64,000 nucleotides of DNA from Allomuricauda sp. (GTDB lineage Bacteria > Bacteroidota > Bacteroidia > Flavobacteriales > Flavobacteriaceae), in NCBI RefSeq assembly GCF_013911645.1, contig NZ_JACESV010000001.1:682001-746000 (forward strand), read 5' to 3'. This document shows, one piece after another, positions 28,516-39,638 of the stretch; the first letter of the stretch is position 1; the number at the start of each line of letters is the position of its first letter. Both the position numbers and the translations under genes were made by a program. The notes under the pieces are model-generated. The model did no database searches and was not told where the DNA came from. It saw only the letters and a program-made list of their open reading frames with translations.

Positions 28516-29038
28516 TTGAGTTGATCTTTTGATACATTATTTCGTTCTTGAACCCTTTACTGGTTCTGATCCATTCTTTTTTAATACCAACTTCTTCAAA
28601 ACCCATTTTTTGGAACAAATGGATACTTGCTTCGTTATCTTCCAAAATATTGGCGTACAATTGATGCATGTCTAAAGCGGAAAAGGCATAATCACACAAA
28701 AGTGACAGTGCTTCTGCGCCTGCCCCCTTGTTTCTGTCCCCAGGTTCAACAATCACAATCCCAACACCTGCTCTGCGATGTTTGGGGTCAAAATCGAACA
28801 AATCAATCAAACCTATGCAATCATCTTGATGATTACTGATGCAAAGTCGCAATTGCTTTACCTCATAAATATCCCTGTGGGCATTATCCAAATATAACTG
28901 AAGTACCTTTTTGGAATAAGGTTTTAGCGTACCGCTCACCTCCCAGACAGATGTATCGTTTTCCAATTTGTACAGAAAATCGAGGTCGGTGGACTCCAAG
29001 GCCCTCAAATAGACTTGTTTTCCTTTTAGATTGAGCAT
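28505..29038 (-). CDS. GNAT family N-acetyltransferase, RimJ/RimL-like
   Basis: A 177-residue acetyltransferase. LRALESTDLDFLYKLENDTS opens the fold, CIGLIDLFDFDPKHRRAGVG forms the central strands, EPGDRNKGAGAEALSLLCDY is the acetyl-CoA loop, and ANILEDNEASIHLFQKMGFE is the C-terminal helix typical of the RimJ/RimL/SpeG group. The substrate is unknown. It overlaps dapF by 13 bases and mltG by 11, so the three genes form a tightly packed operon. Confidence 0.9.
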   Translation of the reverse strand: MLNLKGKQVYLRALESTDLDFLYKLENDTSVWEVSGTLKPYSKKVLQLYLDNAHRDIYEVKQLRLCISNHQDDCIGLIDLFDFDPKHRRAGVGIVIVEPGDRNKGAGAEALSLLCDYAFSALDMHQLYANILEDNEASIHLFQKMGFEEVGIKKEWIRTSKGFKNEIMYQKINSNES

Positions 29039-29814
29039 TCGATAGTTCCTTTAAACACTTGTACGGCTGGACCTTTTAAATAGATATTGCTGTATTTTCC
29101 ATCTTTTTTCTCGAAAGAAATGGTCAAATCCCCTCCAATGGTATGGATATGGACTTCGTTTGCGGCTGTTTTACCGGATTCGTGCATGGCCAAGGCCACG
29201 GCAGTCACCCCCGTACCACATGAAAAAGTTTCGCCTTCCACTCCCCTTTCGTAGGTTCGCACATCAAAGGCATTATCACTGGTCTGTTCCACAAAATTGA
29301 TATTGCTCCCAGACTCGCCATAAATACCGTAGCGGAGTTTTTTACCTTCTTTTTGCACATCAAATTTCTCTAAATTCTTCACTAGCTGTACATGATGCGG
29401 GGAGCCAGTATCCAAAAAACTATGGTTTTGTTTCTCGTGTATCTTATCCACATCAATCATCTTTAAATTGACGATGTCGCCTTCCACGGTAGCTTCATGA
29501 AGCCCATCCACTGCATTAAAAGTGGTCTTTCTTTCTATAACTCCCAAATAATGGGCAAACGCTACCAAGCAGCGGCCGCCATTACCGCACATAGTGCTTT
29601 CGGCTCCATCTGCGTTATAGTAAACCATCTTAAAATCCGACAAATTGTCATTTTCAAGAAGTATCAACCCATCTGCTCCTATGCCAAATCTTCGGTCGCA
29701 AAGCTCCGCAACGAGCTTGGTATTGTTTTTGGGAAATACATCCTGACGATTGTCAATAATTACAAAATCGTTTCCCGTTCCTTGATATTTAAAAAATTGA
29801 AGTTCCATACGCAT
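29026..29814 (-). CDS. dapF: Diaminopimelate epimerase
   Basis: DapF converts LL- to meso-diaminopimelate for peptidoglycan and lysine. The 262-residue length is slightly short for the family. The two catalytic cysteines are in MCGNGGRC (about residue 76) and ETFSCGTGVTAV (about residue 200). The N-terminus FFKYQGTGNDFVIID is diagnostic. ATG codons at 29814 and 29808 (MRMELQ) are both usable. It is the first gene of the dapF-GNAT-mltG operon and is divergent from the Deg protease. Confidence 0.97.
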   Translation of the reverse strand: MRMELQFFKYQGTGNDFVIIDNRQDVFPKNNTKLVAELCDRRFGIGADGLILLENDNLSDFKMVYYNADGAESTMCGNGGRCLVAFAHYLGVIERKTTFNAVDGLHEATVEGDIVNLKMIDVDKIHEKQNHSFLDTGSPHHVQLVKNLEKFDVQKEGKKLRYGIYGESGSNINFVEQTSDNAFDVRTYERGVEGETFSCGTGVTAVALAMHESGKTAANEVHIHTIGGDLTISFEKKDGKYSNIYLKGPAVQVFKGTIECSI

Positions 29815-29942
29815 CTACAAAGGAACAAATATATGGGATTCTTTAAGTTTTTTTTTGGAGTTAAAACAGCGTTAAACCGACCTGATCAAAAATTGAAAAC
29901 TTTTAATTTTGAAACAGCTAAACGTTAAATAATTATAGAATT

Positions 29943-31340
29943 ATGAAGAAGATAGCGAATTTATTGCTGGTATCTGTATTTGCAGGCGCAATTACACTGG
30001 GAGCATACAAATTATTTTTTGAGGAAGAAAACTACAAGTTTGTTACTTCGGAACAAGAAACGCCATTTGTTACCACCAGTAATATGGGTACTTCCGCCAA
30101 AGGTGCTGGAATCAACGAAGCTGATTTTACCTTGGCAGCCGAAAAAACGGTCAACTCGGTGGTACACGTAAAAAATCTCACCATTAGTAAAGGACCATCC
30201 AGCATAGCAGATTTCTTTTACGGTTTTGAACGCCAACAAACCCCACAAGTGGGAACTGGTTCAGGAGTTATTATCTCTCCTGACGGATATATCGTTACCA
30301 ACAACCATGTAATCGCCAATTCCAGCCAATTGGAGGTAACCTTGAACAATAATAAATCTTACGAAGCTGAAGTTATTGGTACGGATGCCGATTCTGACAT
30401 TGCCCTTTTAAAGATTGATGTCGAAGAAGAACTGCCATATTTGGCATTTGGGGATTCCGACAATACTAAAATTGGTGAATGGGTATTGGCCGTTGGCAAT
30501 CCGTTTAACCTAACATCTACAGTAACCGCTGGTATTGTGAGTGCCAAAGCTAGGTCCTTATCGCCGCGAAGAGCACAATCCTTTATACAAACCGATGCTG
30601 CCGTTAACCCTGGAAACAGTGGTGGTGCCCTGGTGAATACTAACGGCGACCTTATCGGCATCAACACGGCCATCACATCACAGACCGGTTCTTATGTAGG
30701 TTATGCCTTTGCCGTGCCCAGCAATATTGCCAAAAAAGTGGTGGAGGACATTATGGAGTTTGGCAATGTTCAAAAAGGGCTTTTGGGCATTAGGGGTGGA
30801 GACCTTAATCCAGAGGCAGCTACCGAAATGGGAATAGATGATTTGGAAGGCGTTTATATTGCAAGTGTGGAAGAGGAATCTGGGGCCGAGGAAGCTGGTT
30901 TGAAGGAAGGCGATATCATAAAGCAGGTAGACGATATCCAGGTAAGCAAGTTTTCTCAACTTACGGGGTACCTTTCCTCCAAAAGACCTGGTGACAAAGT
31001 AGAGGTTACATTGAACAGGGATGGAAAAAGCCTTGTGAAAAATGTGGTCCTAAAAAAACAACTCAGTGTTGTTTTGCCCGCTACAGGATTTACGGTTAAG
31101 AACTTGTCCAAAAAAGACAGGAAAACTTTTGGGGTCTCAAAAGGTGTTAAAATCACCAATGTCCCTGAATCTTATTCCAGATATGGTTTAATCAACAAGG
31201 TAATCATTGAATTGGATGGAGAACCCATAAACAATATTGATGATGCCAAGGAGCGTTTTGGCCAATTATCCAGATACGGCAGAACCAGCTTCACCATGAT
31301 CAATGAAAATGGTGAAAAGGAACACATGATACTTCAGTAA
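29943..31340 (+). CDS. Deg-type periplasmic serine protease with two PDZ domains
   Basis: A 465-residue HtrA/DegQ-like protease that degrades misfolded envelope proteins. An N-terminal signal/anchor helix (IANLLLVSVFAGAITLGAYK) precedes the trypsin-like domain with His in VTNNHVIA, Asp in DSDIALLKID and Ser in PGNSGGALVN. PDZ1 starts at KGLLGIRGGDLN and carries AEEAGLKEGDIIKQVDD; a shorter PDZ2 contains GVKITNVP and IIELDGEPINN. It has its own terminator and diverges from dapF. Confidence 0.95.
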   Translation: MKKIANLLLVSVFAGAITLGAYKLFFEEENYKFVTSEQETPFVTTSNMGTSAKGAGINEADFTLAAEKTVNSVVHVKNLTISKGPSSIADFFYGFERQQTPQVGTGSGVIISPDGYIVTNNHVIANSSQLEVTLNNNKSYEAEVIGTDADSDIALLKIDVEEELPYLAFGDSDNTKIGEWVLAVGNPFNLTSTVTAGIVSAKARSLSPRRAQSFIQTDAAVNPGNSGGALVNTNGDLIGINTAITSQTGSYVGYAFAVPSNIAKKVVEDIMEFGNVQKGLLGIRGGDLNPEAATEMGIDDLEGVYIASVEEESGAEEAGLKEGDIIKQVDDIQVSKFSQLTGYLSSKRPGDKVEVTLNRDGKSLVKNVVLKKQLSVVLPATGFTVKNLSKKDRKTFGVSKGVKITNVPESYSRYGLINKVIIELDGEPINNIDDAKERFGQLSRYGRTSFTMINENGEKEHMILQ

Positions 31341-31360
31341 AAGTGCTGAAAAAACACTTG

Positions 31361-31390
31361 AAAGCGTCTTTAAACAAGGCGCTTTTTTTA
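31361..31390 (+). terminator. Terminator of the Deg protease gene
   Basis: AAAGCGTC pairs with GGCGCTTT (one G-T), loop TTTAAACAA, followed by TTTTTTAT, 20 bases after the stop codon. Confidence 0.85.
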
Positions 31391-31470
31391 TACCCAATAT
31401 GTTTTACGAAAACGTTTGAAATATATAATTTAGCCGAAATTAATAAACTTCACAACCGCAACCATTTTCC

Positions 31471-32919
31471 ATGAGCAACATTTCATCTTACGAAAAAGAA
31501 CTTGCCTTTCAGGCAGATAGACGAAAAGCAACCACCGAATTCATAAAAATAATCAGCGACCTTTGGTACGATAAGGCCATTGAGGTGGTTTTGTTCAAAA
31601 ATCAGATCATAGACAAAAATGTAAGCGACATCATTAACCTGCACGAATATGCGGGCGAATTTGTGCAAAAACCCATGTCCATTTTTGACTCTGTTGAAAT
31701 ACTGAGGGCCATAAACGACATCAACCTCCCTCCTGCCAAACTGGACATAGGAAAACTGACCTACGAGTATCATTCCAACCAAAGTGCCCATCTTAACGTA
31801 AAGGCCTTTGTTATCGACAAACTAAAGGATGCACAATCTTCCAAGGCCATTAAACCCAAAGATGTAGTGCTTTATGGTTTTGGGCGCATTGGCCGTTTGG
31901 TGGCGCGAGAGCTTATGGCAAAAACCGGTCGTGGTAGCCAGCTAAGGTTGCGCGCCGTTGTTATTCGAGGTGAACTGAACAAAGAAGTCCTTGAGAAAAG
32001 AGCAGCGCTTCTTAAAACTGACTCAGTACACGGCCCTTTTACCGGTACTGTGGATGTTGACGAAGAAAAACAGGCACTCGTTATCAATGGAACCACGGTG
32101 AATTTCATAAGCGCAAATCGGCCCGAGGATATTGACTACACCAAATATGGAATCTACAATGCCCTGATTATAGACAATACAGGAGCTTTTAGGGACAACA
32201 AGGAACTATCCAGACACCTAAAATCCAAAGGAGCCAGCAAAGTATTGCTTACCGCGCCCGGTAAAGAAGTGCCCAACATTGTGCACGGGGTCAACCACAC
32301 CGACTTTGACCCCGATAAAACCAAGATCTATTCAGCTGCATCCTGCACCACCAATGCCATTACCCCAATTTTAAAAGTGGTCGAGGATTCCTTGGGCATC
32401 AAAAAAGGGCATTTGGAAACTATCCACGCTTATACAAACGACCAAAATTTGGTGGACAACATGCACAAAAAGTACCGCCGCGGTCGTGCAGCAGCCCTCA
32501 ACATGGTGATTACCGAAACAGGGGCCGGCTCGGCCGTTGCCAAGGCACTCCCATCATTAAAGGGAAAATTGACCTCAAACGCAATCAGGGTTCCGGTTCC
32601 CAATGGTTCATTGGCCATTCTTAATTTGGAGGTAAAGAACAAAACATCTAAAGAAGGTATTGATACCATCATAAAAAAATATGCGCTGGAAGGTGATTTG
32701 GTGGAACAAATCAAGTATGCTTTGAGCAATGAATTGGTTTCTTCGGATATTGTAGGAACCACAGCGCCATCAATTTATGACAGTAAAGCCACCATAGTTT
32801 CGCCCGGAGGTAAAAATGTTGTGCTCTATATTTGGTACGATAATGAGTATGGATATTCCCATCAAGTGGTTCGATTGGCAAAATATATAGCAAAAGTTAG
32901 GCGTTATACGTATTATTAG
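31471..32919 (+). CDS. gap: Glyceraldehyde-3-phosphate dehydrogenase, long N-terminally extended form
   Basis: The enzyme oxidises glyceraldehyde 3-phosphate to 1,3-bisphosphoglycerate. The 482-residue protein has the usual GAPDH core from about residue 128 (VVLYGFGRIGRLVARE) with the catalytic Cys in AASCTTN and His in HAYTNDQ. About 125 residues precede it, a helical extension (EKELAFQADRRKATTEFIK) seen in a class of long bacterial GAPDHs. The usual SNASCTTN reads SAASCTTN. It stands alone with 130 bases to the previous gene. Confidence 0.95.
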   Translation: MSNISSYEKELAFQADRRKATTEFIKIISDLWYDKAIEVVLFKNQIIDKNVSDIINLHEYAGEFVQKPMSIFDSVEILRAINDINLPPAKLDIGKLTYEYHSNQSAHLNVKAFVIDKLKDAQSSKAIKPKDVVLYGFGRIGRLVARELMAKTGRGSQLRLRAVVIRGELNKEVLEKRAALLKTDSVHGPFTGTVDVDEEKQALVINGTTVNFISANRPEDIDYTKYGIYNALIIDNTGAFRDNKELSRHLKSKGASKVLLTAPGKEVPNIVHGVNHTDFDPDKTKIYSAASCTTNAITPILKVVEDSLGIKKGHLETIHAYTNDQNLVDNMHKKYRRGRAAALNMVITETGAGSAVAKALPSLKGKLTSNAIRVPVPNGSLAILNLEVKNKTSKEGIDTIIKKYALEGDLVEQIKYALSNELVSSDIVGTTAPSIYDSKATIVSPGGKNVVLYIWYDNEYGYSHQVVRLAKYIAKVRRYTYY

Positions 32920-33022
32920 TAGGGTACGAATTTGTTCAAAGAAGCAGTTTTCTTTTTTGAAATTTGCTATATTGATGTAATTTCGTCCCACCCTTAATCT
33001 AATATTTAATACGAGAACATTA

Positions 33023-33634
33023 TTGAACATGAAGTATTTACGCATTTTATTTGCCTTAGCCTTACTTATCCCGTCCATCGCTATCCACGCCCAGGAAGAA
33101 GAATCCGCAGAAGAAACGGACAATACCCTAAGAGGTCAGCTGGAGGAACTGGAAAGGAAATCGGGAAACTATCGGGCCAATGGTATCCGTTATGAAGTCG
33201 TTAAGTTGTCAGATCTCTACGAAACCAAGAAGAACATTTTTGATTCCATAGAAACGGCCAACAAAACCATCAAAGATCTATCGGCAACCATTACAGCCAA
33301 CGATGCCGAAATAGAGGACCTTAACGGCAAATTGCAGGAAACCACCAATAAACTGAACGCCGTTACCGAAGAAAAGGACAGTATTTCATTTTTTGGTGCC
33401 TTGATCAGCAAAGGGACCTATAATTTTATCCTGTGGTCCATCATTTTTGGACTGTTGTTGCTTTTGCTGTTCTTTATCTACCGATTTAGAAACAGTAATT
33501 TCTTGACGCAACAAGCCAAATCCGCACTTGCCGATCTAGAGGAAGAATACCAAAACCATAGGCGACGAGCTTTGGAGCGAGAGCAAAAAATAAGCCGCCA
33601 GCTTCAGGACGAGTTGAATAAGCAGAAAAAATAA
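33023..33634 (+). CDS. Exported coiled-coil membrane protein
   Basis: A 203-residue protein with a Sec signal peptide (KYLRILFALALLIPSIAIHA, cut before QEEE), a coiled coil of about 70 residues (LSATITANDAEIEDLNGKLQ), a transmembrane helix (FILWSIIFGLLLLLLFFIYR, about residues 133-152) and a charged cytoplasmic tail with a second coiled coil. The function is unknown; some database entries call it a tRNA methyltransferase only because it precedes trmD, which the sequence does not support. Confidence 0.8.
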   Translation: MNMKYLRILFALALLIPSIAIHAQEEESAEETDNTLRGQLEELERKSGNYRANGIRYEVVKLSDLYETKKNIFDSIETANKTIKDLSATITANDAEIEDLNGKLQETTNKLNAVTEEKDSISFFGALISKGTYNFILWSIIFGLLLLLLFFIYRFRNSNFLTQQAKSALADLEEEYQNHRRRALEREQKISRQLQDELNKQKK

Positions 33635-33681
33635 GAGTTAGAGGCTGAATTCTAAGTTAAAAAGCAACAAACTTTTGGTTT

Positions 33682-33755
33682 TGTCAGGTTGAGCGGAGTC
33701 GAAACCTATTGCCTATCAGTAACACTTTAGGTTCTCGACTGCGCTCGAACTGACA
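33682..33755. repeat. REP-like palindromic element, copy 1
   Basis: Arms TGTCAGGTTGAGCGGAGTCG… and …CGACTGCGCTCGAACTGACA are imperfect inverted repeats of 26-27 bases around a 21-base centre. The reverse complement of the element matches 37905-37976 across arms and part of the centre. Confidence 0.9.
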
Positions 33756-33817
33756 GTTAACTAACTTTTAGAATTTAGTCCCTTTCTTTTTATATCAGAG
33801 TTATTGCCAGCATTCAC

Positions 33818-33825
33818 TACTTTTG
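33818..33825 (+). promoter_or_regulatory. Probable trmD promoter, -7 element
   Basis: TACTTTTG matches TAnnTTTG, 24 bases before the trmD ATG. The -33 position is weak (CAG). Confidence 0.4.
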
Positions 33826-33848
33826 GGGCGAATTAATACTCAGCAGCC

Positions 33849-34532
33849 ATGTCCATGCGGATAGACATTATAACGGTACTTCCCGAACTTTTAAAAAGCC
33901 CTTTTGAAGCCTCCATTTTAAAAAGAGCGATAGAAAAAGGGTTGGTAGAGGTGCATCTTCACAATTTGAGGGATTACGCCTCTGGAAACTACAAACAGAT
34001 AGATGATTATCAGTTTGGAGGCGGTGCAGGCATGGTGATGATGATAGAACCCATCGATAAATGCATTTCCCAACTCAAATCCGAAAGGGAGTACGACGAA
34101 GTCATTTACATGACGCCAGATGGCAACACGCTCAACCAGGGAATGGCCAATGAGATTTCCATGAAAAAGAACATTATTGTGCTTTGTGGTCATTACAAAG
34201 GTGTGGACCAACGGGTAAGGGATATGTTTGTTACCCGTGAAATTTCCATTGGCGATTATGTGTTGTCAGGAGGTGAACTTGCGGCCGCCATATTGTGCGA
34301 TGCCGTAATTCGATTGTTGCCCGGTGTATTGAACGATGAAACCTCTGCCCTTACCGATACGTTTCAGGATAATCTATTGGCTCCGCCCGTATACACACGC
34401 CCGGCGGACTACAAAGGTAAAGAGGTGCCTAAAATTTTATTGAGCGGCAACTTCCCCGAGATTGAAAAATGGCGGGAACAACAAGCTTTGGAGCGCACCC
34501 AGCAAAGAAGACCCGACCTTTTGGAGAAATAA
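33849..34532 (+). CDS. trmD: tRNA (guanine-37-N1)-methyltransferase
   Basis: TrmD methylates G37 next to the anticodon and prevents frameshifting. The 227-residue SPOUT-fold protein has the trefoil-knot motifs: [33 protein letters not shown]-like [13 protein letters not shown] and [15 protein letters not shown]. The ORF could begin at either of two ATGs (MSMR), two codons apart. rplS lies 132 bases downstream with its own strong promoter. Confidence 0.97.
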   Translation: MSMRIDIITVLPELLKSPFEASILKRAIEKGLVEVHLHNLRDYASGNYKQIDDYQFGGGAGMVMMIEPIDKCISQLKSEREYDEVIYMTPDGNTLNQGMANEISMKKNIIVLCGHYKGVDQRVRDMFVTREISIGDYVLSGGELAAAILCDAVIRLLPGVLNDETSALTDTFQDNLLAPPVYTRPADYKGKEVPKILLSGNFPEIEKWREQQALERTQQRRPDLLEK

Positions 34533-34564
34533 AGCGATCAGGAGTCCAAAAACAAAAAAACCAC

Positions 34565-34594
34565 TTGTTATTTATAAATATTGCATTACTTTTG
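34565..34594 (+). promoter_or_regulatory. rplS promoter, full Bacteroidota consensus
   Basis: TTG at 34565-34567, a spacer of exactly 19 bases, then TACTTTTG at 34587-34594: a complete match to TTG-N19-TAnnTTTG recognised by the family's primary sigma factor. Transcription should begin near 34600, leaving a leader of about 65 bases. Confidence 0.85.
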
Positions 34595-34664
34595 CAATCT
34601 CAAAATCAACCTCTGACGAAATCCGTGAAAGTTGGTCTTGTAAAAAACGCTAAAAAAAACAAAA

Positions 34665-35015
34665 ATGGAATCCTTAGTAAAATTTGTTGAAGACGAATTT
34701 GTTCCAAAAAAAGAATTTCCAAAATTTTCAGCTGGTGATACCATCACTGTTTATTACGAAATCAAAGAAGGTGAAAAAACACGTACCCAGTTCTTTAAAG
34801 GTGTAGTTATACAGCGTAGAGGAAGCGGTGCAACAGAAACTTTTACCATTCGCAAAATGTCGGGCACTGTAGGTGTGGAAAGAATTTTCCCAGTAAACAT
34901 GCCAGCTTTGCAAAGAGTTGAAGTAAACAAAAAAGGTAAAGTACGTAGATCTAGAATCTTCTACTTTAGAGGTCTTACCGGTAAAAAGGCCCGTATTAAA
35001 GAAGTTAAGGGATAA
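34665..35015 (+). CDS. rplS: 50S ribosomal protein L19
   Basis: L19 lies at the 30S-50S interface of the ribosome. The 116-residue protein carries the family core FSAGDTITVYYEIKEGEKTR, VVIQRRGSGATETFTIRKMS and VGVERIFPVNMPALQRVEV, ending with a basic KVRRSRIFYFRGLTGKKARI segment. Synteny trmD-rplS is conserved in bacteria. It has its own consensus promoter and a rho-independent terminator. Confidence 0.98.
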   Translation: MESLVKFVEDEFVPKKEFPKFSAGDTITVYYEIKEGEKTRTQFFKGVVIQRRGSGATETFTIRKMSGTVGVERIFPVNMPALQRVEVNKKGKVRRSRIFYFRGLTGKKARIKEVKG

Positions 35016-35038
35016 CCAACATCCCATACGACAAGAAA

Positions 35039-35064
35039 GAGCACCCAAAACGGGTGCTTTTTTT
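35039..35064 (+). terminator. rplS terminator
   Basis: GCACCC (35041-35046) pairs with GGGTGC (35052-35057), extended by AG/CT, loop AAAAC, followed by TTTTTTT. Confidence 0.93.
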
Positions 35065-35541
35065 ATGAACAATTGTTAATAACTTTGGTTTATACCGTGT
35101 TGATTATTAATGCTTTGAAAAGTTGCTAAATTTAATTTTACGCTCTACTTTAGTCAAAGATATGATGGTGATACCATCACGGTCATATCAAATTTTAAAG
35201 TTGACGTTCTTTAAAACTGTGGATTCCCTTTTAATTGGTAACACTACTGATCACAAAAGGAATTTCGATTTGGGAAGTGCTTTGGCAGAACCCAATGAGA
35301 AATAATAAATTTTATGTGCGAATGGAAGAGCAATTTTCCGTTTTGATAAAATTTAGGAATACAACAGCACGCTTTGCAAAATGTAGTTTAGTTGAAAAAT
35401 TAAGAACATAGCAGCGTATAAACGTCGAAAGGGCGAAAGATGTAATCCAATGGATTGCAGTTTTGGTACCACCAAACAAATCTTGAGTCCTATCTGAAAG
35501 CCATATCTTTTGTAAAAAAAATGATATGGCTTTTGTTTTTT
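35065..35541 (+). ncRNA. Candidate small RNA region ending in an orphan terminator
   Basis: This gene-free stretch lies between the rplS terminator and icd. It ends in a strong hairpin AAAGCCATATC (35497-35507) / GATATGGCTTT (35523-35533) followed by TGTTTTTTT, directed on the plus strand. No protein-coding gene precedes it; the only open frame (60 codons at 35123) has no family features. A terminator without a gene suggests a transcribed RNA, but I recognise no known RNA family and no consensus promoter. Confidence 0.4.
35497..35541 (+). terminator. Orphan terminator before icd
   Basis: An 11-bp stem AAAGCCATATC/GATATGGCTTT with a 15-base loop and a tail TGTTTTTTT. Confidence 0.85.
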
Positions 35542-35608
35542 TCACAAATTCTTATCAAAAGCACACACTTTTAGCCACTTCCATTCGTGCTTCACGGCCC
35601 ATAAATCG

Positions 35609-35616
35609 TATATTTG
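35609..35616 (+). promoter_or_regulatory. Probable icd promoter, -7 element
   Basis: TATATTTG matches TAnnTTTG. A GTG at 35587-35589 stands 19 bases upstream in the -33 place. The ATG of icd is 26 bases downstream of the element. Confidence 0.5.
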
Positions 35617-35641
35617 CAACCGCTCAAACAAATACATATAA

Positions 35642-37861
<2,220 letters not shown>

Positions 37862-37904
37862 ACAATAGCTTTATGCTCAAGGAGGCATAAAAAGCCTGTT
37901 GTCC

Positions 37905-37976
37905 GTCAGATCGAGTGCAGTCGAGAACCTAAAATGTTTTGATGATCAATAGGTTTCGACTGCGCTCAACCTGACA
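37905..37976. repeat. REP-like palindromic element, copy 2 (inverted)
   Basis: Arms GTCAGATCGAGTGCAGTCGA and …TCGACTGCGCTCAACCTGAC. In reverse complement it aligns to 33682-33755 through both arms and the sequence CCTATTG…TTTAGGTTCTCG, so the two are oppositely oriented copies of one element. Confidence 0.9.
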
Positions 37977-38024
37977 AAATTGAAATTTACTTGCTTTTGG
38001 ACCTTTGGGCACGGCTTTTTTGCA

Positions 38025-39350
38025 TCAAACAAAAAAGTACAGTAACAGTATCATTAAAATACCTACAGCCCCCTGAACCAATGTGCCTAGGGTATGTCCT
38101 CGTAGTGCCGTTTTTACCTTCATATTGGAAAATTGCGAAACTACCCAAAAATAACTGTCGTTGATATGGGAAACGGTCATGGCCCCTGCTCCAATAGCCA
38201 AAACGGCCAAAGCCTTGTCTGTAATAGAAACCAGCCCAAAAGTCTCCAGTAATGGCGCTATGATGGCCGAAGTGGTGATTATGGCAACTGTGGATGACCC
38301 TTGAGCCGTTTTAAGCACGGCTGCAATCACAAAAGCAATCAAAAGCCCACCAACCCCCGTGCTGGATTCCAAATTAATGATAGAAGCAATGTCCATGGTA
38401 CGAAGAATGGCCCCAAAAGCTCCTCCTGCACCGGTTATGAGCACAATGGCGCCTGCCTGCTTAAAAGCTTCAGGCACCCATCCTTTTTTGTCTTCGGACG
38501 GCACATTCCTACCTAGGGCGAACGCAAAGAAAACACCGATGAGCAATGCAATTACAGGACTGCCCAAAAAGTTGAAAATATTGAAAACCCAACCTTCACC
38601 CAAAGGGTGTGTTGGATAATCTACAATGGATTTCATCGCAATCAAAATTATGGGAACGAGCAAGGGGAGAAAAGCTTGAAATGGTTTTACTGTAGATTGA
38701 ATCTCCTCTTTTTCTTTCTGTAGATGGGCAGTTTCATCTTCCTTTAAAGATTTACCTATGAACCGTGCCCAAAAATAGCCTGAAACGGAAACGGGTATCG
38801 CAACCAACAGCCCAAAGATGAGCACCATGCCCAAATCGGCATCTAAAATGGCTGCCGCTGCCAGCGGTCCGGGTGTAGGTGGTACAAAAACATGGGCAGA
38901 ATACAAACCTGTGGCCAATGCAATGGCAAAAACCAAGGCTGGGATGCCCGTTTTTTTGCTAATGGCTTTATTTAATGAAGAAAGAATAATGTAGCCCGAA
39001 TCGCAATACACCGGAATGGAAATTACAAATCCAGCCAAATTCATCGCCAATGGGGAACGTTTTAAGCCAATCACTTTTAAGATGCTGTTGGCAAGAACTT
39101 GTGTGCTCCCAGTTTTTTCGAGATAAACTCCGATTACCGTTCCAAAAGCGATGATCAACCCAATGCCCGATAGTGTATTTCCAAAACCCTCGGCCATGGT
39201 GGACATGATGTTTTTGGGTGTTATCCCCAACAAAAAACCAGAAGCCACAGCAGCAATGGTCAGTGAGAAAATGGGGTGCATCTTAAATTTTACGGTAGCA
39301 ATGATAATGAAGAGGACGACAACTCCAAGAACTAGTATTTCCATGGTCAA
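38025..39350 (-). CDS. GntP-family gluconate/hydroxy acid permease
   Basis: A 441-residue inner-membrane symporter with 12-13 hydrophobic helices. GntP landmarks are GFGNTLSGIGLIIAFGTVIG, IPVYCDSGYIILSSL, SAHVFVPPTPGPLAAAAIL and the C-terminal QGSSTVAIITTSAI and HINDSYFWVVSQFS. The family carries gluconate and related sugar acids with protons; the exact substrate is not clear. No sugar-acid catabolic genes are adjacent. It converges on icd across a palindromic element. Confidence 0.93.
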   Translation of the reverse strand: MTMEILVLGVVVLFIIIATVKFKMHPIFSLTIAAVASGFLLGITPKNIMSTMAEGFGNTLSGIGLIIAFGTVIGVYLEKTGSTQVLANSILKVIGLKRSPLAMNLAGFVISIPVYCDSGYIILSSLNKAISKKTGIPALVFAIALATGLYSAHVFVPPTPGPLAAAAILDADLGMVLIFGLLVAIPVSVSGYFWARFIGKSLKEDETAHLQKEKEEIQSTVKPFQAFLPLLVPIILIAMKSIVDYPTHPLGEGWVFNIFNFLGSPVIALLIGVFFAFALGRNVPSEDKKGWVPEAFKQAGAIVLITGAGGAFGAILRTMDIASIINLESSTGVGGLLIAFVIAAVLKTAQGSSTVAIITTSAIIAPLLETFGLVSITDKALAVLAIGAGAMTVSHINDSYFWVVSQFSNMKVKTALRGHTLGTLVQGAVGILMILLLYFFV

Positions 39351-39401
39351 TTTTTGGCGCTATTTGCTCTAAATATAAGCTAATATTCCTACTTTGGTCC
39401 C

Positions 39402-39638
39402 ATGAGGCGAACTAACAAGGAACTTCTGGTAAAAGGAATAAAATCGTTTGGCTACACCGTGCTTGCCATGTTTATGGGGCCATTTTTAATCTACGAAGCC
39501 TTTAAAAATGAAGGGCACCCCTTTTATTGGCCTGTGTTGATATTAGGGTTTATTTGTGCTGCTTTGGCAATTTATTTAGGTTTTCGTTCAGTAAGCATTG
39601 TAATGGAGGCCATTTTCGGTAAAAAACCCAAAAACTAG
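39402..39638 (+). CDS. Small membrane protein, DUF6095-like
   Basis: A 78-residue protein with two transmembrane helices (GYTVLAMFMGPFLIYEAF and WPVLILGFICAALAIYLGF) separated by a short FKNEGHPFY loop, and a basic C-terminus. The start RRTNKELLVKGIKSFGY and the helix pair match my recollection of DUF6095, a flavobacterial family of unknown function. Its end overlaps the convergent DUF4294 gene by 4 bases. Confidence 0.75.
   Translation: MRRTNKELLVKGIKSFGYTVLAMFMGPFLIYEAFKNEGHPFYWPVLILGFICAALAIYLGFRSVSIVMEAIFGKKPKN

Noticed and set aside
33023..33634. tRNA methyltransferase label for the gene two places before trmD
   Set aside because: The protein is a signal-peptide, coiled-coil and single-helix protein without any methyltransferase motif.
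35123..35305. A 60-codon frame between rplS and icd
   Set aside because: No family features, no promoter or spacing evidence and no link to the terminator 190 bases away.
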